The notes under the pieces are model-generated. The model was given only the letters and a program-made list of their open reading frames with translations, was not told the DNA's origin and ran no database searches. Shown one piece after another: positions 1 through 5,954 of a stretch of 12,647 nt of DNA. The stretch's first letter is position 1. The number at the start of each line of letters is the position of its first letter. The position numbers and the translations under genes are program-made. Where the stretch lies: the NCBI GenBank assembly GCA_026193155.1, contig JAPHSI010000181.1, forward strand, positions 1 through 12,647, read 5' to 3'. The stretch is from Sulfurimonadaceae bacterium. GTDB lineage: Bacteria > Campylobacterota > Campylobacteria > Campylobacterales > Sulfurimonadaceae.

Positions 1-1
1 A

Positions 2-127
2 CAGCTAAAAAAGATGGGTTTTACAAATGTAAAAAATATAAGAGACGGTTTGGTTAATTGGCTTGAAAGCGGAAGAACCCTTAAGAGTTATTTTGGTGAG
101 ATAACTTTGGTGCCTAAAGAGGCTTAG
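2..127 (+). CDS. 3' end of a rhodanese-like (sulfurtransferase-fold) gene, partial
   Basis: An open frame enters from the left edge and ends at TAG 125-127, giving 41 residues. The stretch from LKKMGFTNVKNIRDGLVNWL through ESGR has the form of the end of a rhodanese domain, where the last strand and helix usually read like GF-x-NV-x-x-L-x-G-G-x-x-x-W. Here the usual double Gly is DG, and a tail of about 15 residues follows. The active-site loop would lie upstream, outside the window, so catalysis cannot be judged. The gene converges on glyQ and the two coding regions overlap by 4 bp (124-127), leaving no room for a terminator between them. The family call rests on one short segment and is moderate; that it is a real gene end is likelier. 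Confidence 0.55.
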   Translation, partial: QLKKMGFTNVKNIRDGLVNWLESGRTLKSYFGEITLVPKEA

Positions 128-1005
128 GATTTAACTCTCTTTAGTCTGTCTTCCTCTTGCGCTTTGTATAATTCCGCGCAACCTTTTGATAATTCACGTA
201 TCTTAAGTATATAGTTTTGTCTCTCAGTTTGCGAGATTGCTTTTCTTGCATCTAGGACATTGAAGGTATTCGATGCCATCATACATAAATCGTATGCAGG
301 TAATGGAAGTCCTGCTTCTAAGGTTCTAAGACATTCTTCACTTTTTGCGTTAAACTCTGCAAAAAGCATATCTGTATCTGCTACTTCAAAGTTGTATTTT
401 GAAAACTCTATTTCACTCTCTTTATGTACATCTTTATATAATGTTTTACCGTGTTCGTTCTCATTCCAAACAATATCAAATACATTATCAACACCTTGAA
501 GATACATAGCTAAACGCTCAGTTCCATATGTTATTTCAACTGCAACAGGATTACATTCCACACCGCCGACTTGTTGAAAGTATGTAAACTGAGTAACTTC
601 CATACCGTTTAACCAGACTTCCCAACCAAGTCCCCAAGCACCGAGCGTCGGAGATTCCCAGTTGTCTTCAACAAAACGGATATCATGTTTAGATACGTCA
701 AGCCCCAAATATTCTAATGATTTTAAGTAAAGTTCTTGAATGTTGTCAGGCGATGGTTTTATAAGTGCCTGAAACTGATAGTAGGATCCAAGTCTGTTGG
801 GATTTTCACCATAACGACCGTCAGTCGGACGACGTGATGGAGCAACATAAGCCGTAGCCCATGGAGTTGAATCTAATGAACGTAAAAAAGTAGCAGGATG
901 AAATGTTCCCGCACCTGCAGGAATATCATATGGCTGAACGATGTTACAACCTTCTTTCATCCAAAATTCTTGAAGTTTTAATAGCATCTCACTAAAAGTT
1001 ATCAT
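124..1005 (-). CDS. glyQ: Glycyl-tRNA synthetase alpha subunit
   Basis: This is the catalytic alpha chain of the bacterial alpha2-beta2 glycyl-tRNA synthetase, a cytoplasmic enzyme that charges tRNA-Gly with glycine using ATP. At 293 residues it has the usual length for GlyQ. Visible signatures are GTFHPATF at about 33-40, the very conserved APSRRPTDGRYGENPNR block at about 55-71, YYQFQ at about 75-79, and NGMEVTQFTYFQQVGG in the middle. The start at 1003-1005 is supported by a purine-rich GAGAG about 8 bases upstream and by the standard MITF-type N-terminus. It is the last gene of a minus-strand run, 36 bp after the rhodanese-like gene. The beta subunit glyS is not next to it here, which is common in Campylobacterota. 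The end overlaps the convergent plus-strand gene by 4 bp. Confidence 0.97.
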   Translation of the reverse strand: MITFSEMLLKLQEFWMKEGCNIVQPYDIPAGAGTFHPATFLRSLDSTPWATAYVAPSRRPTDGRYGENPNRLGSYYQFQALIKPSPDNIQELYLKSLEYLGLDVSKHDIRFVEDNWESPTLGAWGLGWEVWLNGMEVTQFTYFQQVGGVECNPVAVEITYGTERLAMYLQGVDNVFDIVWNENEHGKTLYKDVHKESEIEFSKYNFEVADTDMLFAEFNAKSEECLRTLEAGLPLPAYDLCMMASNTFNVLDARKAISQTERQNYILKIRELSKGCAELYKAQEEDRLKRVKS

Positions 1006-1041
1006 TATATATCTCTCATATTTTATTCTTGGAATTTTATC

Positions 1042-1896
1042 TTATTCCCACTTAAAACGCTCTGTTTCTAAGTTCATTTCAACATATTCTATAAATGAGT
1101 TATAGTAAAGTTTAGCACCCTTAAAACCCATTTGTTTATAGATTATATACCATTCTACTGCGGCATCTAGTTCATTTTCTCCATATACAATAATATCATC
1201 TAATTGAGCAAGTTCTAATCCATCAAAATATATCTCTTCTAATTCACTTTTCTCTCGGATTCTTTTGTCTCTTAAAAATTTATATAAATAGTATGAATTT
1301 TTTGCACCTGGAATATGACCTAAAAAAGCATCATCTTTCTTATTTGATATTCCATAGTATTTTTGAGGGTACCTTGCATCAATTAGTATACTTTCTTTAT
1401 TTTTATTAATATATTCAATATCAACTGATATATTAGTATTAGTAAGAATTAAATCACCCTCTTTAACCTCGGGCACTTCACGAGTTGTAAACCAATCATA
1501 TTCAAATACCCATGCCATATATCCACCGTCTAATATACTTACGTTTTCAAACCCATGAGATATTAATACAAACGCCAAAAAAGCAGATTTTTTTATATCT
1601 TCCTTAGTATTACGTCCATATATTACTACTTTTGAATTATTATTGATTCCGATATCTCTAAATATCTCCTGTAATGATTCCATCTTTATTAGCGGGGAGT
1701 TGGTTCTCGACTCTTCTAATATTTCTACGTTAAAACTTATAGAACCTATTATATGGCTTTTTTTATAACTATCACTTATGTCAATTACTACTAAGCTTTG
1801 GTCATCCAAAGCATTTTTTAGTGAATTTGGCGTTATAAATGCGTCATAAGCATATATATTTATAATTGTTAAAAGTAAAAAAAATATCTTTTTCAT
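1042..1896 (-). CDS. Exported tandem-rhodanese protein lacking both catalytic cysteines
   Basis: The 284-residue product starts with a Sec-type signal peptide (MKKIFFLLLTIINIYAYD, cleavage probably near residue 17), so it should be periplasmic. It has the two-domain layout of thiosulfate or 3-mercaptopyruvate sulfurtransferases. Domain one spans roughly 20-135 (VVIDIS near 36-41, GGYMAW near 124-129). Domain two spans roughly 155-284 (ILIDARYPQKY near 170-180, GHIPGAKN near 193-200). In active enzymes the strand reading IxVYC ends in the catalytic Cys of domain two. Here that site is VYG (Gly239), the matching site in domain one is IYG (Gly94), and the whole protein contains no cysteine. Persulfide chemistry therefore looks impossible, and a binding or scaffold role is an inference. 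The gene lies 8 bp after chorismate mutase and 36 bp before glyQ, in the same direction; its ribosome site is weak, so translational coupling is plausible. Confidence 0.8.
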   Translation of the reverse strand: MKKIFFLLLTIINIYAYDAFITPNSLKNALDDQSLVVIDISDSYKKSHIIGSISFNVEILEESRTNSPLIKMESLQEIFRDIGINNNSKVVIYGRNTKEDIKKSAFLAFVLISHGFENVSILDGGYMAWVFEYDWFTTREVPEVKEGDLILTNTNISVDIEYINKNKESILIDARYPQKYYGISNKKDDAFLGHIPGAKNSYYLYKFLRDKRIREKSELEEIYFDGLELAQLDDIIVYGENELDAAVEWYIIYKQMGFKGAKLYYNSFIEYVEMNLETERFKWE

Positions 1897-1904
1897 ATCA
1901 ATCT

Positions 1905-2204
1905 TTAAAAATTTGTAGTATCACGGAACTGTGCAATCTCAGATTCAACCATCTCATCTATCATCTTCGTAAAAAGTTCACTGATCATATTTGGAGATAT
2001 ATCCAGCTCAATCGCCTTAGCACGTACACGTTGTTTTATAAAATCAACTCTATCGTCGGCTTTTACCTCTTCTATAGAGTTTTTAAATGTTGCTGCTTGA
2101 TGAATATAACGGTTTCTTTTTGCAATGAGTTCAACTAATTCATCATCTATCTTATCTATCTCATTTCTGACTTCTTCTAATGTCTTACACTCTTTCATAG
2201 TCAT
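1905..2204 (-). CDS. AroQ-class chorismate mutase (stand-alone)
   Basis: This 99-residue, all-helical, cytoplasmic protein belongs to the type II chorismate mutase family, which converts chorismate to prephenate on the way to Phe and Tyr. The start reads LEEVRNEIDKIDDELVELIA followed by KRN, with Arg13 as the expected first active-site Arg, Arg30 or Arg32 as the second, Lys41 as the central Lys, and Gln92 near the end. The stand-alone length and the closing WR/FRDT-like segment also resemble isochorismate-pyruvate lyase (PchB), a sister enzyme. With no siderophore or salicylate genes nearby, mutase is the better call. A good ribosome site (AAAGGATG) precedes the ATG. It is the first gene of the run leading to the rhodanese-like gene and glyQ. 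There is no fused prephenate dehydratase domain. Confidence 0.85.
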   Translation of the reverse strand: MTMKECKTLEEVRNEIDKIDDELVELIAKRNRYIHQAATFKNSIEEVKADDRVDFIKQRVRAKAIELDISPNMISELFTKMIDEMVESEIAQFRDTTNF

Positions 2205-2300
2205 CCTTTTAGTTTAAAGTAATATTAACTAAAAATAGATAAAAATTTGTTAACAATTCTGTAACAATCTTTATATATACTTTTAATATCGATTCTCCAT

Positions 2301-2335
2301 GTATAGTCTTTGTCCTGACTCACAAATGACTATAC
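2301..2335 (-). other. Stem-loop between plsC and the chorismate mutase gene
   Basis: The arms GTATAGTC (2301-2308) and GACTATAC (2328-2335) are exact inverse complements. The pairing continues for five more bases (TTTGT with ACAAA) after a single bulged base, leaving a loop of about 8 nt. It lies just 10 bp past the plsC stop on the minus strand, where a terminator or 3'-end processing hairpin would be expected. The arms are AT-rich and no T-tract follows on either strand, so a classical intrinsic terminator is not supported. The remaining 2205-2300 is AT-rich leader of the chorismate mutase gene and holds a TTGTTAACAA palindrome at about 2249-2258. No confident promoter was assigned there. 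Confidence 0.45.
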
Positions 2336-2345
2336 TTCACAAAAG

Positions 2346-3029
2346 CTAAATTCCAAATCTTTGTTTATATGAATCTTCATAAGTTGCTTCTGCATCTTTA
2401 TAAGCTATTAGGTCTCCAAATTCAACCTCTATAACTCTGTGAACACTTGAATCTTTTATTGCTAGAGATAAAATCTTATCTGCACGATTTTTAATAAACA
2501 CAGGCAACATATCTATTTTATTCATCTTAGCAATTTTTTCTGCTCCACCCTTAAACTCGCCAAGAGGCTTATCACTCTGGTTTCTGGTACCTTCTGGAAA
2601 TATATATACACTGTTTCCTGATTTAACGACTTTTCTTATATCTTTGAAAAAACCACTCATTTGAGAGGATTCACGATCAAGTATAATTGTCCCTGCATTT
2701 CTTACAAACATACCAAAAAAGAATGAATCATATAGCTCTTTTTTTGCTATCCAATATCCATGAATTTTTGTATTTTGCGTAGCGACCTCGATTATGGAAG
2801 GATCAATTATCGTACGATGATTAGAGATTAAAAGATACTGCCCATCTTTTGGAATTTTATCTTCATTTATAACTTTTATCTCAATATTTAATTTTTTAAG
2901 CAGCCTGTTTGAGTACTCGGTTCTTAACATTTTTTTATCTTCATAACTTTCAACTTTTTTCAGTCTAAAACCATAAAGATTAGTAAGATATGTGGCATAT
3001 ATTGCCATTTTTAATTGATTAAATGTCAT
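2346..3029 (-). CDS. plsC: 1-acyl-sn-glycerol-3-phosphate acyltransferase family protein (PlsC-like)
   Basis: This protein of the PlsC/LPLAT family transfers an acyl chain to lysophosphatidic acid, making phosphatidic acid for membrane lipids at the inner membrane. At 227 residues it has a normal family length. The catalytic HX4D box is NHRTIID with His71 and Asp76. The glycerol-phosphate-binding box is FPEGTR at 144-149. A conserved AGTIILDRE segment at 112-120 sits between them, and a PVFI segment follows. The first 25 residues are mildly hydrophobic, suiting membrane association. The ATG is only 2 bp after the cvfB stop, with AAAGG inside the end of cvfB, so the two are almost certainly cotranscribed and translationally coupled. 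Another acyltransferase specificity within the family cannot be excluded from sequence, so the symbol is provisional. Confidence 0.85.
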   Translation of the reverse strand: MTFNQLKMAIYATYLTNLYGFRLKKVESYEDKKMLRTEYSNRLLKKLNIEIKVINEDKIPKDGQYLLISNHRTIIDPSIIEVATQNTKIHGYWIAKKELYDSFFFGMFVRNAGTIILDRESSQMSGFFKDIRKVVKSGNSVYIFPEGTRNQSDKPLGEFKGGAEKIAKMNKIDMLPVFIKNRADKILSLAIKDSSVHRVIEVEFGDLIAYKDAEATYEDSYKQRFGI

Positions 3030-3031
3030 GA

Positions 3032-3880
3032 CTAAGCCTTTAAATATATGCCGGTATCTTTAACTTCTATAAGTTTGTCTTCTTGTAACTTAGTCAAAGT
3101 TCTTTTATACGCCTTTTTACTCATAGAAAATACATCGACAATTAAATCAGCATCACTTTTATAGTTATAAGGCATAATTCCACCGTTTTGTTTTAAGAGC
3201 TCTATAACTTTGTCTGCATCAGAGCTTTTCTTTTTAGAGCCTATTTGAACAAGTGAGATATCTAAATTTCCATCTTTTCGAATCGTTTTAATATAAGCTT
3301 GTCTCTCTTGACCAATCTCTATTTTTTCAAAAACTTCATTTTTATAAATCAAACCTTCATATTTATCTTCAACTATACACTTAAAACCAAGTGGTGTCTT
3401 TGAGATAATGACTATTTTCACTTCTTTATTAGGGTGTAAGCCTTTTGGTTTTTCTCTAAAAAAATCTTGAGTTTTTTCACTTCCTACAAGTCTATGAGTT
3501 CTCTCATCATAAACAACTTTTAAAAAACGTTTATCGCCAATCTTGAAAGGATTTTTTTGCAGTTTATTTGGTACGAGTAAATCTTTTGGCAATCCCCAGT
3601 CGACAAAGGCTCCAAACTTTGCTACATCCACAACCTCAAAAAAGCCAAACTCATCAAGTTTGGCTTTTGGTTCTAATGTAGTTGCTATTAATCTGTCTTC
3701 AGAATCTGTATATAAAAATACATCTAGAAGTGAACCTACAGGCATATCTTTTGTAACATATGCTTGTGGCAATAACACATCTTTTTCATCTTCTGATAAT
3801 AAAAAAAGTCCGTGGGGCGTTTCTCTGTCGACTAAAAGCGTATTAATAACGCCTAGTTCTAAGTGTTTGTTTTGTTGCAT
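3032..3880 (-). CDS. cvfB: S1-domain RNA-binding protein of the CvfB/YitL family
   Basis: This is a 282-residue cytoplasmic protein with the CvfB layout of successive S1-like beta-barrels and a C-terminal winged helix. The first barrel covers about 5-68. The second covers about 76-137 and has the typical S1 turn FGAFVDWG at 89-96 followed by DLLVP. The third covers about 150-212 (FKCIVEDKYEGLIY). The winged helix covers about 220-282. The family is known for RNA binding and for effects on virulence-factor expression in Staphylococcus; its role in Campylobacterota is unknown to me. The length matches the family. It leads a two-gene unit with plsC. The ribosome site before the ATG is modest (ACGGAAAT), and two -10 boxes lie just upstream. 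Confidence 0.85.
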   Translation of the reverse strand: MQQNKHLELGVINTLLVDRETPHGLFLLSEDEKDVLLPQAYVTKDMPVGSLLDVFLYTDSEDRLIATTLEPKAKLDEFGFFEVVDVAKFGAFVDWGLPKDLLVPNKLQKNPFKIGDKRFLKVVYDERTHRLVGSEKTQDFFREKPKGLHPNKEVKIVIISKTPLGFKCIVEDKYEGLIYKNEVFEKIEIGQERQAYIKTIRKDGNLDISLVQIGSKKKSSDADKVIELLKQNGGIMPYNYKSDADLIVDVFSMSKKAYKRTLTKLQEDKLIEVKDTGIYLKA

Positions 3881-3907
3881 CTGGTATTTCCGTCTATTTT
3901 TTATGAC

Positions 3908-3924
3908 ATTATAACTACATTATA
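3908..3924 (-). promoter_or_regulatory. Tandem -10 boxes upstream of cvfB
   Basis: On the minus strand two perfect TATAAT hexamers occur at 3919-3924 and 3908-3913, 11 bp apart. Initiation from the nearer box would fall near 3901, giving a leader of about 20 nt before the cvfB ATG at 3880. No -35 box is clear, as is usual for the main sigma factor in Campylobacterota. The rest of the gap to 4013 is plain AT-rich sequence. Confidence 0.5.
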
Positions 3925-4012
3925 TATATAGAAACTAAAAAAAGATATTTAAGCAATAAAACTTAAATAAATTCCTAGAAATACCTAAACGTTATAAAGA
4001 TATCTGAAAAAA

Positions 4013-4402
4013 TTAAAACTTAATATTTAAGCCGGCATAAATTGATGATGTCTCAACATTGTCTTGTTTCAAAGTCCTAAAATACTCATAGTAATGTTTT
4101 AATTCATCATAAACTTGAGTAGATGAAGAATACTTAAAAAAGTAACTAAATGATTTACTAATATCTCCTGAAGCACCTATACCGACACCGAAGTCTAGGA
4201 AATCCAGACCTTTGAAGTTTATTTTCATATCTTGAAGTTTATTGTTTAAATAAACAAACGGTTCAAAATGTTCACTAACTTTAATGGAATATTCAAGTCC
4301 ATTGTTTGTAAACTGAGGAATCTCTCTTGTTTTGGCTACATCCATAGTGTTAGCCTTTAGAGAAATTAGCGTAAAGAGTAGAATAAGCAAAATACTTTTC
4401 AT
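4013..4402 (-). CDS. Small secreted, probably outer-membrane beta-barrel protein of unknown function
   Basis: The start at 4400-4402 is preferred because AAAAGGATT sits about 7 bases upstream and a clean signal peptide follows directly (MKSILLILLFTLISLKA). An in-frame ATG 27 bp further upstream lacks both. The product is 129 residues. After the signal come alternating polar and hydrophobic stretches such as LDFLDFGVGIGASGDI, FSYFFKYSSSTQVYDEL and, at the very end, SSIYAGLNIKF. A terminal Phe preceded by alternating residues is the usual beta-barrel assembly signal, so an outer-membrane location is inferred. I recognise no named family. The gene has its own promoter and a long leader with a candidate c-di-GMP riboswitch, so expression is probably tied to surface or motility state. 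It is a single-gene unit between arsB and cvfB. Confidence 0.7.
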   Translation of the reverse strand: MKSILLILLFTLISLKANTMDVAKTREIPQFTNNGLEYSIKVSEHFEPFVYLNNKLQDMKINFKGLDFLDFGVGIGASGDISKSFSYFFKYSSSTQVYDELKHYYEYFRTLKQDNVETSSIYAGLNIKF

Positions 4403-4482
4403 AATGAATCCTTTTATATTAAAGTACATGTTTGCATACTACTAAAAGCTAGGGGGAAAATATAACAATGCGAAAACATTAT

Positions 4483-4557
4483 TAGCAACCTGGCGATCTC
4501 AACAATACTTGAGACCCATGGCTTTCCGTCCTTACTTCACAGTAAGTTTGGCAATCA
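4483..4557 (-). ncRNA. Candidate cyclic-di-GMP class I (GEMM-I) riboswitch
   Basis: Read on the minus strand from 4557, the order of elements matches the class I aptamer. First comes GCCAAAC (consensus GGCAAAC). Next is a 6-bp stem CTTACT/AGTAAG (4541-4546 with 4531-4536) closed by a GTGA loop of the GNRA type. Then come GGACGGAAAGCC (consensus GGACGCAAAGCC) and ATGGG. The second stem is TCTCAA/TTGAGA (4509-4514 with 4497-4502), and the 3' strand is CGCCAGGTTGC (consensus AGCCGGGTTGCC). It starts 10 nt after a TACAAT box and ends about 80 nt before the start codon of the small surface protein. The basal stem pairs imperfectly, and the GNRA receptor is not obvious. No clear terminator or ribosome-site sequester was resolved in 4403-4483, so the mode of control is open. 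Confidence 0.78.
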
Positions 4558-4566
4558 ACAGACTAC

Positions 4567-4572
4567 ATTGTA
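4567..4572 (-). promoter_or_regulatory. -10 box for the riboswitch-led transcript
   Basis: The minus strand reads GTGTACAATG, with TACAAT one base from the ideal TATAAT. A start 6-8 bases downstream falls at about 4559-4561, directly ahead of the aptamer at 4557. This spacing is a strong reason to accept both features together. No -35 box is evident. Confidence 0.6.
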
Positions 4573-4605
4573 CACTAATTATGATTAAATATCAAATTTT
4601 AGCCC

Positions 4606-5859
4606 CTAAAGTAATGTTAATAATACAACTAGCAATACAGGAGGTGTGACAATCAGACCAAATTTTGAATATGACCAAAAACTAATTTGCACACCTTTTT
4701 TCTCAAGGGAGTGAAGCCATAAAAGAGTAGCTAACGAACCAAACGGTGTCATCTTTGGTCCTAAGTTACAACCAATGATATTTGCATATATCATAGCTTC
4801 ATTTGTTATCTCCGATAGTGCTATGTCCATTACCATTATTGTAGGCATATTGTTCATCACTGCAGATAAAATTGCTGCCAAAAACCCTGTCCCGACTACG
4901 GCTATAATTTCACTTTGAGTATTTAGATATACTAACATTTCAGATATATAATCTGTCAAACCTGCATTTTTCAGTCCATATACAACTATATATAAACCCA
5001 AAGAAAACCATACGACCTGCCATGGTGCCTCTTTTATAATATGTTTTGGCTGTACTGTTTTAGTATAAGATGATATTGCTAAAAACAAAATTCCTCCACC
5101 AAGAGCAAATACAGAAACAGGTATGTTGTAAGAATCACCTATAAAATAACCGGATAATAACAGAGCTAAAAACAACCAAGAAAAATTAAATAAACCTTCA
5201 TGTTTAATGGCTTCCGATGGATTTTTTAATAAATTAATATCAACTTCATTTGGTATATCTTTTTGTAAAACAACATATAAAACTATCATACTCACAATCA
5301 CACTGATAATATATGGCAATATCATATTTGCAAAAAACTCAGAAAATCCTATATCAAAATAATTTGCAGTAACTATATTTGTAAGGTTTGAGAAAACAAA
5401 AGGGATAGATGCAGAGTCACTTATAAATCCGCCTGCAAGTAAAAAAGCCAAAATAGTTTTTGTGTTTAGACGAAGTATATTCATTTTGGCAAGTAAAATC
5501 GGTGTTAGAATTAAAGCCGCCCCATCATTTGCAAAAAGTGCGGAGACTATAGCACCAAGTAAAATGGAGTAGAAAAACATTCTTTTACCGCTTCCATTTG
5601 ATAACTTTGCCATCTTAAGTGCCGCCCACTCAAAAAATCCTATTTCATCTAAAACCATAGATAAAATTATTATCCCTATAAAAGCCAGTGTCGCATCCCA
5701 TATTATGTCAAATACTATTTTAACATCACCCATACTTACAACACCTAATGATAATGCGACTACTGCTCCAATGATTGCGGATGTACCAATTTGTAATCCC
5801 TTTGGCTGCCAGATTACAAAAATCAAAGTTATTAAAAATATTAAACTTGCCGTTAGCAT
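4606..5859 (-). CDS. arsB: Arsenite efflux transporter ArsB
   Basis: This is an integral inner-membrane carrier that exports arsenite or antimonite, either alone with the proton motive force or with an ArsA ATPase. The 417 residues match the usual 420-430 of ArsB. It reads as an ArsB from the first line (IWQPKGL at 16-22), through FFEWAAL at 75-81, FANDGAALILTP at 109-120, SNLTNIV at 157-163, VVYGLKNAGLT at 292-302 and MNNMPT at 335-340, to the block GCNLGPKMTPFGSLATLLWL at 363-382. About ten to twelve hydrophobic spans are visible. AGGATA lies before the ATG. No arsR, arsC, arsA or arsD accompanies it, which is unusual. It diverges from the M6 protease gene across 95 bp and is followed by the riboswitch-led surface gene. 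Confidence 0.93.
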   Translation of the reverse strand: MLTASLIFLITLIFVIWQPKGLQIGTSAIIGAVVALSLGVVSMGDVKIVFDIIWDATLAFIGIIILSMVLDEIGFFEWAALKMAKLSNGSGKRMFFYSILLGAIVSALFANDGAALILTPILLAKMNILRLNTKTILAFLLAGGFISDSASIPFVFSNLTNIVTANYFDIGFSEFFANMILPYIISVIVSMIVLYVVLQKDIPNEVDINLLKNPSEAIKHEGLFNFSWLFLALLLSGYFIGDSYNIPVSVFALGGGILFLAISSYTKTVQPKHIIKEAPWQVVWFSLGLYIVVYGLKNAGLTDYISEMLVYLNTQSEIIAVVGTGFLAAILSAVMNNMPTIMVMDIALSEITNEAMIYANIIGCNLGPKMTPFGSLATLLWLHSLEKKGVQISFWSYSKFGLIVTPPVLLVVLLTLL

Positions 5860-5893
5860 CTACTTATATCCTATTGTTAATTAATAAAATAAT

Positions 5894-5902
5894 ATATTAG
5901 CA
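5894..5902 (-). promoter_or_regulatory. Possible extended -10 promoter of arsB
   Basis: The minus strand reads TGCTAATAT, an extended -10 pattern with a near-consensus hexamer. Initiation would be near 5887, about 28 nt before the arsB ATG. I saw no ArsR-like dyad in the 95-bp divergent region. AT-rich sequence makes chance hexamers common, so this is tentative. Confidence 0.35.
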
Positions 5903-5943
5903 TAGTTACAACTTGGTTACATTCTAAATTAATCAACTTATTG

Positions 5944-5949
5944 TATAAT
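5944..5949 (+). promoter_or_regulatory. TATAAT box abutting the M6 protease start codon
   Basis: A perfect TATAAT lies only 5 bp before the ATG at 5955. If used, transcription would begin at or within one or two bases of the start codon, making the message leaderless. No ribosome site is visible upstream of that ATG, which agrees with this reading. No -35 box at proper spacing was found. Confidence 0.42.
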
Positions 5950-5954
5950 CAAGT

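Noticed and set aside
260..499. Plus-strand open frame opposite glyQ
   Set aside because: Lies wholly antisense to a certain gene, has low-complexity content and no ribosome site.
1866..2138. Plus-strand open frame opposite the chorismate mutase and the rhodanese gene start
   Set aside because: Antisense shadow of two real genes, with no family resemblance.
3543..3914. Plus-strand open frame opposite cvfB
   Set aside because: Antisense shadow; the cvfB frame has clear S1 domains.
4403..4429. Upstream ATG for the small surface protein
   Set aside because: It lacks a ribosome site and would bury the signal peptide; the ATG at 4402 has AAAAGGATT in place.
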